Source: Pseudomonas piscis (lineage in GTDB: Bacteria > Pseudomonadota > Gammaproteobacteria > Pseudomonadales > Pseudomonadaceae). From it: DNA of 64,000 bases. The notes under the pieces are model-generated. The model had not been told where the DNA came from and searched no databases. It was given only the letters and a program-made list of their open reading frames with translations. The stretch is from contig NZ_WHUV01000001.1 in assembly GCF_009380155.1 (NCBI RefSeq), forward strand, positions 186,001-250,000, in the 5' to 3' direction. This document shows, piece by piece, positions 47,856-59,603 of the stretch; the first letter of the stretch is position 1; each line of letters starts with the position of its first letter. The position numbers and the translations under genes are program-made.

Positions 47856-47897
47856 CCGGTGCCGGTGGCGGTTCTGCGCCATCCAGCACCGGTTTTT
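47856..47897 (+). terminator. Intrinsic terminator between the Rid gene and dadX
   Basis: Outer stem CCGGTGC/GCACCGG (47856-47862 with 47886-47892), inner GGTGGCG/CGCC pairing, followed by T5 (47893-47897). It lies within the dad operon before dadX. Confidence 0.8.
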
Positions 47898-47927
47898 ATT
47901 CCCATGACCGCCTAGAAGTCTGCCGCC

Positions 47928-49001
47928 ATGCGTCCTGCCCGTGCCCTGATCGATCTCCAAGCCCTGCGTCACAACTATCAACTGGCCCGCGAAGTCTCGG
48001 GTGCCCGTGCCCTCGCGGTGATCAAGGCCGATGCCTATGGCCATGGCGCGGTGCGCTGCGCCCAGGCCCTGGAGGATTGCGCCGACGGTTTTGCCGTGGC
48101 CTGCATCGAGGAAGCCCTGGAGCTGCGCGCCGCGGGCATTGGCGCGCCCGTGTTGTTGCTGGAAGGGTTCTTCGAGGCGTCGGAGCTGGCGCTGATCATC
48201 GAGCATGATTTCTGGTGCGTGGTGCACTCGCTGTGGCAGCTGGAGGCCATCGAGCAAGCGAGCCTGGCCAAGCCGCTGACGGTCTGGCTCAAGCTGGACT
48301 CGGGCATGCACCGGGTCGGCCTGCACCCCAAGGACTATCAGGACGCCTACCAGCGGCTGCAGGCCAGCGGCAAGGTCGAGAAGATCGTGCTGATGAGCCA
48401 CTTCGCCCGTGCCGACGAATTGCATTGCACCAGCAGCACCGAGCAGATCGCGGTATTCGAAGCGGCCCGCGAGGGCCTTGGGGCCGAGGTCAGCCTGCGC
48501 AACTCGCCGGCGCTGATGGGTTGGCCGAGTGCGCCCAGCGACTGGGTGCGCCCGGGCATCATGCTCTACGGGGCGACGCCGTTCGAAGAGGCCAACTCGC
48601 TGGCCGAGCGCCTGCAACCGGTGATGACCCTGGAGTCCAAGGTCATCTGCGTGCGTGAGCTGCCTGCCGGCGAGCCCATCGGCTACGGCGCCAAGTTCAT
48701 CACCGACAAGCCGATGCGGATCGGCGTGGTCGCCATGGGTTACGCCGACGGCTATCCGCGCCATGCGCCCACCGGTACCCCGGTACTGGTGGCCGGCCAG
48801 CGCAGCCGCCTGCTGGGCAGGGTTTCCATGGACATGCTGTGTGTCGATTTGACGGACGTGCCCGAGGCCGGCCTGGGCTCGACCGTGGAACTGTGGGGCA
48901 AGAACATCCTGGCCAGCGAGGTCGCCCTGGCGGCCGATACCATTCCCTACCAGTTCTTCTGCAACCTGCGGCGGGTGCCGCTGGTGTACAGCGAGGGCTG
49001 A
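47928..49001 (+). CDS. dadX: Catabolic alanine racemase DadX
   Basis: 357 residues. PLP-lysine segment [13 protein letters not shown] near the N-terminus and the tyrosine-base region IGYGAKF. Racemises L-alanine to D-alanine so DadA can oxidise it. It is separated from the Rid gene by a strong hairpin-plus-T terminator, so some transcription must read through or start locally. Confidence 0.95.
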   Translation: MRPARALIDLQALRHNYQLAREVSGARALAVIKADAYGHGAVRCAQALEDCADGFAVACIEEALELRAAGIGAPVLLLEGFFEASELALIIEHDFWCVVHSLWQLEAIEQASLAKPLTVWLKLDSGMHRVGLHPKDYQDAYQRLQASGKVEKIVLMSHFARADELHCTSSTEQIAVFEAAREGLGAEVSLRNSPALMGWPSAPSDWVRPGIMLYGATPFEEANSLAERLQPVMTLESKVICVRELPAGEPIGYGAKFITDKPMRIGVVAMGYADGYPRHAPTGTPVLVAGQRSRLLGRVSMDMLCVDLTDVPEAGLGSTVELWGKNILASEVALAADTIPYQFFCNLRRVPLVYSEG

Positions 49002-49132
49002 GTTTCCGGGGCCTGCACCGAAAGTCGCCTATCCTGGGGGAATCCGGGGCAAGTGTTGTAAATACTGAACGCTGTCGCCATGATAACGCTCGATTACAAC
49101 AACGCCTGATTCCCGCCTAGGAGACTGCCGTA

Positions 49133-49681
49133 TTGGACGTCGGTGAACGACTGCAATCCATCCGTAAACTGAAGGGTTTGTCCCAGCGTGAACTCGCCAA
49201 GCGCGCGGGCGTCACCAACAGCACCATTTCAATGATCGAGAAGAACAGCGTCAGTCCTTCGATCAGCTCGTTGCGCAAGGTGCTGGGCGGCATCCCCATG
49301 TCCATGGTGGAGTTCTTTTCCGAGGAAGTTCTCCAGGAGACTCCTTCGCAGATCGTCTATAAAGCCCACGAACTGATCGACATCTCCGATGGCGCCGTGA
49401 CCATGAAGCTGGTGGGGCGCGCACGCCCGAGCCGCGCCATTGCCTTTCTCAACGAGATCTACCCGCCGGGCGCCGACACCGGTGAGGAGATGCTCACCCA
49501 TGACGGCGAAGAAACCGGGATCCTGCTCGAAGGTCGCCTGGAACTGGTGGTAGGCCTGGAAACCTTCATCCTCGAGGCCGGTGACAGCTACTATTTCGAA
49601 AGCACCAAGCCCCATCGTTTCCGTAATCCGTTCGATGCGCCGGCGCGACTAATCAGCGCAGCCACGCCAGCGAATTTCTAG
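49133..49681 (+). CDS. pauR: XRE-cupin regulator, PauR-like
   Basis: 182 residues starting at TTG 49133 (GGAG nine bases upstream); no ATG is available before the HTH. N-terminal XRE helix-turn-helix (GLSQRELAKRAGVTNSTISMIE) and C-terminal cupin (EETGILLEGRLELVVG, LEAGDSYYFESTKPHRF). PauR in P. aeruginosa represses polyamine (putrescine/cadaverine) catabolic genes. It is downstream of dadX, the conserved location. The nearby FAD oxidase and KauB-like genes are plausible targets. Confidence 0.88.
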   Translation: MDVGERLQSIRKLKGLSQRELAKRAGVTNSTISMIEKNSVSPSISSLRKVLGGIPMSMVEFFSEEVLQETPSQIVYKAHELIDISDGAVTMKLVGRARPSRAIAFLNEIYPPGADTGEEMLTHDGEETGILLEGRLELVVGLETFILEAGDSYYFESTKPHRFRNPFDAPARLISAATPANF

Positions 49682-49759
49682 ACCAAGAGGCGTCCTGCAA
49701 GGCTTGCAGCGAGGCCCCAGCGACATTTCGCCGCGATCAAGACCCCTTCGACTTTGGGG

Positions 49760-49791
49760 TTGTTTCAGTGTGGCGGGCTAACCGTTATACT
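49760..49791 (+). promoter_or_regulatory. Candidate promoter for cytochrome c5 gene
   Basis: TTGTTT (49760-49765) and TATACT (49786-49791) are 20 bases apart, longer than optimal. The -10 is good and the -35 weak. Confidence 0.35.
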
Positions 49792-49850
49792 TTCGCCCGC
49801 CTGCGAAACCGTGGCCGCAGGCGTGACTAGCCACCATTGAGGGTGTACGC

Positions 49851-50279
49851 GTGAACCTAATTATGAAAATGCTGGCCGCACCAGCAACCGTATTGGCCCT
49901 TTGGGCAGTCAGCGCTCAAGCTGCGACCAATGACGATATCGCCAAGCGCCTCGAGCCCGTTGGCCAGGTCTGTGTCCAGGGTCAGGAATGCAAGGGGATG
50001 GAAGTCGCTGCCTCCGCAGGCGGTGGCGGTGGCGCCAAGTCGCCGGACGACGTGATCGCCAAGCACTGCAACGCTTGCCACGGCAGCGGCCTGCTGGGCG
50101 CACCGAAGATCGGCGATACCGCTGCCTGGAAAGAGCGTGCCGATCACCAGGGCGGCCTCGATGGCATCCTGGCCAAGGCGATTACCGGCATCAATGCCAT
50201 GCCTCCTAAAGGCACCTGCGCCGACTGCTCCGATGAGGAGCTCAAGGGCGCGATCCAGAAGATGTCCGGCCTGAAATAA
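49851..50279 (+). CDS. cycB: Cytochrome c5
   Basis: 142 residues from GTG 49851 with GAGGG upstream (ATG 49863 is an alternative). Signal peptide ending SAQA. One haem motif CNACHGSGLLGAPKIGD, axial Met likely in INAMPPKGTC, and two further cysteines (CADC) typical of c5. It is a small periplasmic electron carrier. The gene name follows the recalled P. aeruginosa assignment and is less certain than the product. Confidence 0.9.
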   Translation: MNLIMKMLAAPATVLALWAVSAQAATNDDIAKRLEPVGQVCVQGQECKGMEVAASAGGGGGAKSPDDVIAKHCNACHGSGLLGAPKIGDTAAWKERADHQGGLDGILAKAITGINAMPPKGTCADCSDEELKGAIQKMSGLK

Positions 50280-50295
50280 GCGGTCATCTGCAGCG

Positions 50296-50322
50296 AAAAA
50301 GCCGCTTGCGAGCGGCTTTTTT
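50296..50322 (+). terminator. Intrinsic terminator after cytochrome c5 gene
   Basis: Stem GCCGCT/AGCGGC (50301-50306 with 50311-50316), extended by A5/T6. Confidence 0.92.
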
Positions 50323-50415
50323 GTGGGCGCGATTTGACCTGCGCCCTGTTCAATGCAGCAAACTCCCGGCAAGCTCGGTCCAACCCCAATTCACGGACGG
50401 TTCCTGGAGGGTCAG

Positions 50416-52338
50416 ATGCTGCAATCCTGTTCCATCGAGCAGGCGGTGGATGAAGTACTCGCCCGCTTGCCGCAACACATCCACATGGGCATGCCCCTGG
50501 GGCTGGGCAAACCCAATCGGTTCGCCAATGCCCTGTACCGGCGCATCGCCCAGTTGCCCGAGCGCCAACTGACCATCTACACCGCCCTGAGCCTGGGGCG
50601 CCCGGCCCTGGGTGATGGCTTGCAGCGGCGGTTTCTCGAACCCTTCGTCGAGCGGGTGTTCGGCGACTATCCCGAGCTGGACTTCCTCGCCGACCTGCAC
50701 CGCGACAGCCTGCCGGCCAACATCCGCGTCGAGCAGTTCTTCATGCAGCCCGGCAGCCTGCTGCACAGCGCGGCGGCGCAACAGGACTACGTCAGCAGCA
50801 ACTACAGCCATGCGGCCCGGGACATCAATGCCGCCGGCCTGAACCTGGTGGCCCAACTGGTGGCCCGCGATCCGCAGCGGCCTGGCCAGCTGAGCCTGAG
50901 CTGCAACCCGGACATCACCCTGGACATGCTGCCGCTGATCGCCAAGCGCCGCGCTGCCGGAGAGACCATCCTGATCCTCGGCCAGGTCCATGCGGACCTG
51001 CCCTACATGCCGGGCGACGCTGAAGTCCAGGCGAGGGACTTCGACCTGCTGATCGACGAAGAAGAGCGCAGCACGCTGTTTTCCACGCCGAACATGCCGG
51101 TGGGCGTGCAAGACCATTGCATCGGCCTGCACGCCAGTACCCTGGTGCGCGATGGCGGCACCCTGCAGATCGGCATTGGCTCCATGGGCGATGCGCTGAC
51201 CGCCGCCTTGCTGGCGCGCCAGGCGGACAACCAGGGCTACCGTGCCTTGCTGGCGGACTTGCAGGTGGCTCATTGGCAGCCGCTGATCGATCGCGAGGGC
51301 GGCGTCGCGCCATTTGCCCAGGGGCTCTATGGTTGCAGCGAGATGTTCGTCAACGGCTTGCTGGCCCTGGCCGATGCCGGGATCGTGCGGCGCAAGGTCT
51401 ACCCGAGCCAGGAGCTGCAGGAACAGGCCAATGCCGGAACCCTGGACCCCTCCACGCCGGGCGGGGTTGCGATCCATGGCGGCTTCTTCCTCGGGCCGCG
51501 CAGCTTCTACCAGCGCCTGCGCGAGCTGCCCAAGGAGCGGCTCGCGGAGTTCAACATGAGCGCCATCAGCTACATCAACGAGCTGTATGGCCATGAGGAG
51601 CTCAAGCGCCTGCAACGTCGCGATGCGCGCTTCATCAACAGCGCGTTCACCATGACCCTGCTGGGCGCTGCGGTGTCCGACCAATTGCAGGGCGGGCGGG
51701 TGTTGAGCGGCGTGGGCGGGCAGTACAACTTCGTGGTCCAGGGCCATGCCCTGGCGGATGCCCGTTCGGTGCTGATCCTGCGCAGTTGGCGGGAGTCGGC
51801 AGGGGAGGTCAGTTCCAACATCGTCTGGGAGTACGGCCATTGCACCATCCCGCGGCACCTGCGGGACATCGTCATCACCGAGTACGGGATCGCCGATCTG
51901 CGGGGCAAGTCCGATGCGAAGGTGATCGAGGCGTTGCTCAACATCAGCGATTCACGTTTCCAGCCCGGGCTGATGGAGCAGGCACAGAAAGCCGGCAAGT
52001 TGCCCAGGGACTTCCGCCTGGATCCGCGCTTTGCCGATAACACTCCGCAGCGCTTGCTGGACATACAGGCGCGCCATCGCCACCTGTTTCCAGAGTATCC
52101 GCTGGGCAGTGATTTCACCGCCCAGGAGCGCGACTTGCTGCGGGCGCTGAACTGGCTCAAGAGCAAGTTCAAGCTCAGCGAGATCCTCGAGCTGGGCAAG
52201 GCGGCCTTCGACGCGCCGGAGCCCGAGGCATTTCCCGAGCACCTGGAGCGCATGGGGCTGGAGCAACCCGAGGGCCTGCGTGAAGACCTGTACCAGCGCT
52301 TGTTGCTGGCCGGCCTGCAGGCCACTCGTCAGCCGTGA
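50416..52338 (+). CDS. Acetyl-CoA hydrolase/transferase family protein
   Basis: 640 residues from ATG 50416 with GGAGG six bases upstream; the open frame extends earlier but overlaps the terminator region. Family features: MGMPLGLGKPN, IGIGSMGDALTAALLARQ and the C-terminal AcetylCoA_hyd_C part (GVGGQYNFVVQGHALADARS, VITEYGIADLRGKSDA). It probably transfers or hydrolyses CoA thioesters. It is longer than succinyl-CoA:acetate transferases. The exact acyl substrate is unknown. Confidence 0.85.
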   Translation: MLQSCSIEQAVDEVLARLPQHIHMGMPLGLGKPNRFANALYRRIAQLPERQLTIYTALSLGRPALGDGLQRRFLEPFVERVFGDYPELDFLADLHRDSLPANIRVEQFFMQPGSLLHSAAAQQDYVSSNYSHAARDINAAGLNLVAQLVARDPQRPGQLSLSCNPDITLDMLPLIAKRRAAGETILILGQVHADLPYMPGDAEVQARDFDLLIDEEERSTLFSTPNMPVGVQDHCIGLHASTLVRDGGTLQIGIGSMGDALTAALLARQADNQGYRALLADLQVAHWQPLIDREGGVAPFAQGLYGCSEMFVNGLLALADAGIVRRKVYPSQELQEQANAGTLDPSTPGGVAIHGGFFLGPRSFYQRLRELPKERLAEFNMSAISYINELYGHEELKRLQRRDARFINSAFTMTLLGAAVSDQLQGGRVLSGVGGQYNFVVQGHALADARSVLILRSWRESAGEVSSNIVWEYGHCTIPRHLRDIVITEYGIADLRGKSDAKVIEALLNISDSRFQPGLMEQAQKAGKLPRDFRLDPRFADNTPQRLLDIQARHRHLFPEYPLGSDFTAQERDLLRALNWLKSKFKLSEILELGKAAFDAPEPEAFPEHLERMGLEQPEGLREDLYQRLLLAGLQATRQP

Positions 52339-52351
52339 GCCTGGCGCCGGG

Positions 52352-54990
<2,639 letters not shown>

Positions 54991-55174
54991 GACGGTAAAA
55001 AGGGATCGGTTGCGAAAAGGGCGGGCATTTTAACAGGATGAACGGATTCTGCTGCGTCTCTCCGACTTGTGACGCATAACGCTATCTAAATTTGCCGGTT
55101 TTGATACTTTCCCGCAGGATGCGCGCTAAATATGCGTCTAATGTTCGAATTAGAGCGGTACAAGAAATTGCGTA

Positions 55175-55189
55175 TGATAATCAATATCA
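55175..55189. promoter_or_regulatory. Fur-box-like inverted repeat upstream of the GGDEF/EAL gene
   Basis: TGATAAT-C-AATATCA matches the 7-1-7 Fur consensus TGATAATnATTATCA at 13 of 14 arm positions. It partly overlaps an 18-bp perfect palindrome (55182-55199), which covers the -35 hexamer. Confidence 0.6.
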
Positions 55190-55190
55190 A

Positions 55191-55218
55191 TTGATATTGT
55201 CCTTTTGCGCGCCATAAT
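55191..55218 (+). promoter_or_regulatory. Sigma-70-type promoter of the GGDEF/EAL gene
   Basis: -35 TTGATA (55191-55196), 16-base spacer, -10 CATAAT (55213-55218), about 40 bases upstream of the TTG start. Five of six matches in each hexamer. Confidence 0.65.
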
Positions 55219-55257
55219 GCCCGCCGCCAACTTTTTTGCAGAGTCTAGGGAGCTAGC

Positions 55258-56931
55258 TTGTCCAAGCCTGTCGAACCCTTGCGTGTGCTGCTACTGGCCC
55301 TCGAGCCGGTATGGACAGCGTTGTTGCGCGAGTGTGTCGCTCCGTTGGGAGACTCGGTGGTATTGATCAACGCTCCCAGTTGGGAGTCGGTCAGCCGACT
55401 GTTCGAAGATGATCGCAACGCGGTCCTGTTGACCATTCCACAACTGCAGCCCGGACCCGGGCGTTGCAGCCTGCCCACGATCCTGTTGCTGGACCAGGAG
55501 CCCACGGTGACGCCGGTGGGGGCCAGCGACTGGCTGGTGGGTTCGAGCCTGAGCACCGACGCCTTGCGTCGTTGCCTGCGCCATGTGCGCGAGCGCGGAG
55601 TGCTGGAGAACACCTTGCAGCGCCTGGCCGAGCAGGACCCCTTGACCGGCATCGCCAACCGCCAGGGTTTCCAGACGCTGCTGGCGGCGCGCCTGGTGGA
55701 AAACGACGGGCGCGGCCTGGCCCTGGGTCATCTGGACCTGGACAACTTTCGCCACGCCAACGATGCCCTGGGCCATCAGGCCGGTGACCGGCTGATCCTG
55801 CAGGTGGTCTCGCGGCTCAAGAGCCAGCTGGAGGCCGGTGACCAGCTGGCGCGCCTGGGCAGCGATGAGTTCGCCTTGCTGATCGATACCCGCCGCGCTC
55901 CACAGCGCGCCGAATGGATGGCCGAACGCATCACCGAAGCCATGGCCGAACCCTATTGGATCGATGGTGAAAGCCTGTTGATCGGCTGCAGCCTGGGGAT
56001 CGCCCACGCTCGCGCCAACGCCGGTGCCGACCCGCTGATGTGGCATGCGCACATCGCCATGCAGCAGGCCAAGAGCACCCAGGGCTGCACCTTTCATATC
56101 TTCAACGAGCGGATCAACCGCAACGCGCGCAGCCTGGCCGACCTGGAAAGCGAGCTGCGCCGGGCCCTGCGCCGTGATGAGCTGGAGCTGCACTACCAGC
56201 CGCGGCTGAACCTGCATGACGGCAAGATCGTCGGCCTCGAGGCCCTGGTGCGCTGGCGCCATGGCGAACGCGGCCTGTTACCGCCCAGCGAGTTCGTGCC
56301 CCTGGCCGAGCAGAGCGGACTGATCGTGCCCCTGGGCTACTGGGTCATTTCCCGCGCCCTGCGGGATATGCAAGCCCTGCGCGAGCGCGGGCTGGAGCCG
56401 CTGCACATGGCGGTCAACTTGTCGTTTCGCCAGTTCCAGGACAGCCAGCTGCTGTCGACGCTGGGGCGCTTGATCGCCGAGCATGGGGTGCAAGCGCAGT
56501 GGCTGGAGTTCGAGCTGACCGAAACCGCCGTGATGCGCCGCAGCGACCTGGTGAAGCAGACCATGGACGCCCTGGGGCGGCTGGGCGTGCGCTTTTCCCT
56601 GGACGACTTCGGTACCGGTTTCTCTTCGTTCGTGCACCTCAACAGCCTGCCGATCGCCCTGCTCAAGGTGGACAAGAGCTTTGTCGGCGGCATGGAGCAG
56701 CGCGAGGAAAACCGCAAGCTGGTCCACGCGATGATCAACCTGGCGCACAACCTCAACCTGGAGGTGGTGGCCGAAGGCGTGGAGACCGCCGAGCAACTGG
56801 CGCTGTTGCGCGACTTCGGCTGCGACCAGGCCCAGGGCTACCTGATCAGCAAGCCGCTGCCGCTGGCCGAGCTGGTGGAGTACCTGACCTTCGGCAACAG
56901 CCAGCACGCGCTCCACGAAGAAGTGGTCTGA
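55258..56931 (+). CDS. proE: GGDEF/EAL c-di-GMP enzyme, ProE-like (probable phosphodiesterase)
   Basis: 557 residues from TTG 55258 with AGGGAG upstream. The N-terminal ~120 residues form a receiver-like or divergent domain. The GGDEF domain carries DPLTGIANRQGFQ and LARLGSDEFALLID; GSDEF replaces GGDEF, so cyclase activity is doubtful. The EAL domain has GLEALVRWRHGERG (intact EAL), NLSFRQFQ, LTETAVM, DDFGTGFSSF, KVDKSFVGG and EGVETAEQLALL, so phosphodiesterase activity is likely. P. aeruginosa ProE, at the same locus, lowers c-di-GMP and exopolysaccharide. Assignment by position and length. Confidence 0.87.
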   Translation: MSKPVEPLRVLLLALEPVWTALLRECVAPLGDSVVLINAPSWESVSRLFEDDRNAVLLTIPQLQPGPGRCSLPTILLLDQEPTVTPVGASDWLVGSSLSTDALRRCLRHVRERGVLENTLQRLAEQDPLTGIANRQGFQTLLAARLVENDGRGLALGHLDLDNFRHANDALGHQAGDRLILQVVSRLKSQLEAGDQLARLGSDEFALLIDTRRAPQRAEWMAERITEAMAEPYWIDGESLLIGCSLGIAHARANAGADPLMWHAHIAMQQAKSTQGCTFHIFNERINRNARSLADLESELRRALRRDELELHYQPRLNLHDGKIVGLEALVRWRHGERGLLPPSEFVPLAEQSGLIVPLGYWVISRALRDMQALRERGLEPLHMAVNLSFRQFQDSQLLSTLGRLIAEHGVQAQWLEFELTETAVMRRSDLVKQTMDALGRLGVRFSLDDFGTGFSSFVHLNSLPIALLKVDKSFVGGMEQREENRKLVHAMINLAHNLNLEVVAEGVETAEQLALLRDFGCDQAQGYLISKPLPLAELVEYLTFGNSQHALHEEVV

Positions 56932-56940
56932 GCCAGGGGC

Positions 56941-58338
56941 TCACTCGGGCTGCAGGTCCATGGCCGGCGTCGCCCCCTCGCGCTTGATCATGCGCCGCAT
57001 CCGCCACTCGAACGCCAGGGTCAGGCTGATGGCGGCGCAAGCCAGGCCCAGGGCCAGGCCCCACCAGACGCCGGTCGGCCCCCAGCCCAGGGTGAAGGCC
57101 ATCAGCCAGGCCGAAGGCGCGCCAATCAGCCAGTAGCAGCCCAGGCCCACCAGGAAGGTGGTCTTGGCATCCTTGAGGCCGCGGATCGCTCCCATGGCGA
57201 TGGTCTGGGTGCCATCGAACAGCTCGAACCAGGCCGCCACCGCCAGCAGGCTCACCGCCAGATGGATCACCGGGGCGAAGGCCGGGTCGTTGTGATCCAG
57301 GAACAGTCCGATCAACTGGTTCGGCAGCAGCCAGAACACCGCCGCGAATCCCAGCATCACCACTGCGCCGAAAGCGATGCCGACCCTGCCTGCCAGGCGC
57401 GCGTCCAGCAATTGCCCGGCCCCGTAGTGCTGGCCGATGCGCATGGTGATGGCGTACGAGACTCCCGCCGGGACCATGAACGCCACCGAGACGATCTGCA
57501 GGGCGATCTGGTGCGCCGCCAGCTGGGTGCTCCCCATGGTGCCCATGCACAGCGCGGCGAAGGCGAACAACCCGACTTCCACGGCATAGGTGCCACCGAT
57601 AGGCAGGCCCAGGCGCCACAGCTCCTGCAGGTAGCGGGTGTTGATCCGCGACAGCCCCTGGCGTAGCGGGTAGGCGGCATAGGCCGGGTGACGCTTGATG
57701 TGCCAGGCCAGGGCCACGGCCATGCAGTTGGCGACGATGGCGGTGACCAGGCCGATGCCCACCAGCCCGAGCTTGGGCAGGCCGAACATGCCGGTGATCA
57801 GCGCGTAGTTGAGCAGGAAGTTGGCGACCGTGCCGCACAGGCTGATGACCATCACTGGCGTGGCCCGGCCGATGGCGCTGGTGAAGCCGCGCAAGGCCAT
57901 GAAGCTCAGGTAGCCGGGCAGGGCGAAGGGCAGGATCAGCAGGAACTGGCCGGCGGCCTGGACGTTACTTTCGGTCTGGCCGAACAGCAACAGCACTGGC
58001 TTGAGGTTCCACAGCAGCAGGCCGGCCACCAGGGCCATCAGCCAGGCCAGCCACACGCCGGCCTGGGTCAGGCGCGTGGCGCCCTCGATGTCGCCAGCGC
58101 CATGCCGGATCGCCACCAGGGTACCCACCGCGGCGATCACCCCGATGCAGAAGATCGAGACGAAAGAATAGCTGGCCGCCCCCAGGCTGCCGCCGGCCAG
58201 GGCCTCGGGGCTCAGGCGAGCCATCATCAGGGTGTCGGTGAGGACCATCAGCATGTGCGCCAGCTGCGAGGCGATCAACGGCCCCGCCAGCCGCAGGATG
58301 GCCCAGAGTTCGGTACGTGCAGGATGCTGCATGGTCAT
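56941..58338 (-). CDS. MATE-family efflux transporter
   Basis: 465 residues with about twelve membrane helices. The two-fold MATE repeats begin with LAGPLIASQLAHMLMVLTDTLMMARL and the second with IGGTYAVEVGLFAFAALCMG. NorM-type sodium- or proton-driven drug/cation pump; substrates unknown. It ends nine bases from the convergent GGDEF/EAL gene. It is divergent from a LysR gene, which may regulate it. Confidence 0.93.
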   Translation of the reverse strand: MTMQHPARTELWAILRLAGPLIASQLAHMLMVLTDTLMMARLSPEALAGGSLGAASYSFVSIFCIGVIAAVGTLVAIRHGAGDIEGATRLTQAGVWLAWLMALVAGLLLWNLKPVLLLFGQTESNVQAAGQFLLILPFALPGYLSFMALRGFTSAIGRATPVMVISLCGTVANFLLNYALITGMFGLPKLGLVGIGLVTAIVANCMAVALAWHIKRHPAYAAYPLRQGLSRINTRYLQELWRLGLPIGGTYAVEVGLFAFAALCMGTMGSTQLAAHQIALQIVSVAFMVPAGVSYAITMRIGQHYGAGQLLDARLAGRVGIAFGAVVMLGFAAVFWLLPNQLIGLFLDHNDPAFAPVIHLAVSLLAVAAWFELFDGTQTIAMGAIRGLKDAKTTFLVGLGCYWLIGAPSAWLMAFTLGWGPTGVWWGLALGLACAAISLTLAFEWRMRRMIKREGATPAMDLQPE

Positions 58339-58489
58339 CAGGCTCGATCAGGTGGATATCGGTAGAGGCGCTGATTCTCGGCGCTCTTGGCCCGTTGCAC
58401 AAAGCGATAAATATACTTGCTCGCATGATAAAAACTCATGCGAAGCGCTTTCTGGTAGCGTGGCGTCATTGCGCTGCCGGAGCCCGAGC

Positions 58490-59410
58490 ATGTCCCGCCG
58501 TCTACCTCCTCTCTACGCCTTGCGGGCCTTCGAGGCCGCCGCCCGGCACAGTTCGTTCACCCGGGCCGCCGAAGAGCTGTCGATCACCCAGAGCGCCGTC
58601 AGCCGGCACATCCGTACCCTGGAAGAACACTTCGCCTGCCGATTGTTCCAGCGTAGCGGACGCAACCTGCTGTTGACCGAAGCGGCCCGCCTGCTGTTGC
58701 CGGGCGTGCGTGAAGGGTTCGCAGCCCTGGAACGGGCGTGCAGCATCCTGCACGGTGAAGATGGCATCCTGCGCATGAAGGCGCCGTCGACCCTGACCAT
58801 GCGCTGGCTGCTGGCGCGGCTCAGTCGTTTCCGCCACTTGCAGCCGGGCAACGAAGTGCAGCTCACCAGTGCCTGGATGGATGTGGACTCGGTGGATTTC
58901 AACCAGGAGCCTTTCGACTGTGCGGTACTGCTGAGCAACGGCCACTTTCCCGCCGACTGGGAGTCCAGCTGCCTGTTCCCGGAACTGCTGATCCCGGTGG
59001 GCGCGCCGAACCTGCTCAACGACCAGCCCTGGGATGCGGCGCGCCTGGCGAGCGCCGAGTTGCTGCACCCGACCCCGGACCGTCGCGACTGGCGCAGTTG
59101 GCTCGAACAGATGGGGCTGGCCGACCGGGTTTCGCTCAAGGGCGGACAGGTGTTCGACACCCTGGAGCTTGGGATGATCGCTGCGGCACGGGGCTACGGT
59201 GTGTCCATGGGCGATCTGCTGATGGTGGCCGAGGACGTGGCCCAGGGGCGCTTGAGCCTGCCCTGGCCGACGGCGGTGGCCAGTGGCCTGCACTACTATC
59301 TGGTATGGCCCAGGACCCGGCCCGGCGGCGAGCGCCTGCGGCGCCTGAGCGACTTCCTGCAAGGGGAGGTTGCGGCCATGCAGCTGCCCCAGGTGGAGCG
59401 TCTGGGCTGA
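58490..59410 (+). CDS. LysR-family transcriptional regulator, GcvA-like
   Basis: 306 residues from ATG 58490 (MSRRLPPLYALRAFEAAARHSSF); the upstream open frame has no LysR similarity. HTH segment FTRAAEELSITQSAVSRHIRTLE is typical of GcvA/AmpR-like LysR proteins. It faces away from the MATE gene across 151 bases, the classic arrangement in which the regulator controls its divergent neighbour. Ligand unknown. Confidence 0.92.
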   Translation: MSRRLPPLYALRAFEAAARHSSFTRAAEELSITQSAVSRHIRTLEEHFACRLFQRSGRNLLLTEAARLLLPGVREGFAALERACSILHGEDGILRMKAPSTLTMRWLLARLSRFRHLQPGNEVQLTSAWMDVDSVDFNQEPFDCAVLLSNGHFPADWESSCLFPELLIPVGAPNLLNDQPWDAARLASAELLHPTPDRRDWRSWLEQMGLADRVSLKGGQVFDTLELGMIAAARGYGVSMGDLLMVAEDVAQGRLSLPWPTAVASGLHYYLVWPRTRPGGERLRRLSDFLQGEVAAMQLPQVERLG

Positions 59411-59461
59411 AACGTTGAAGCTCCCGGTTGGCGGGGCTGGAGATATATCCTTGCAAGCCGC

Positions 59462-59488
59462 TCAAGTATTGCCGGGCGCCGCCGAATC
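59462..59488 (+). promoter_or_regulatory. FliA (sigma-28)-like promoter for the chemoreceptor gene
   Basis: TCAAGTAT-N11-GCCGAATC compares with TAAAGTTT-N11-GCCGATAA, with the same spacing. It lies 116 bases upstream of the chemoreceptor start. Confidence 0.55.
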
Positions 59489-59603
59489 CTGGGATATGGA
59501 ACCAGCGTTCAGGAAGGTCCTAACTCACTAGAAAAACTTGGAATTATTGCTGCCGAGCGTGCCACTTGATCAGGATGATCCGCCTTCTCGGCCAGGAGCC
59601 ATC

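Noticed and set aside
49055..49100. GTTGTAA and TTACAAC inverted repeat upstream of pauR as a PauR operator
   Set aside because: The arms are 32 bases apart and I cannot recall a PauR motif with confidence; no matching site was seen upstream of the KauB-like gene.
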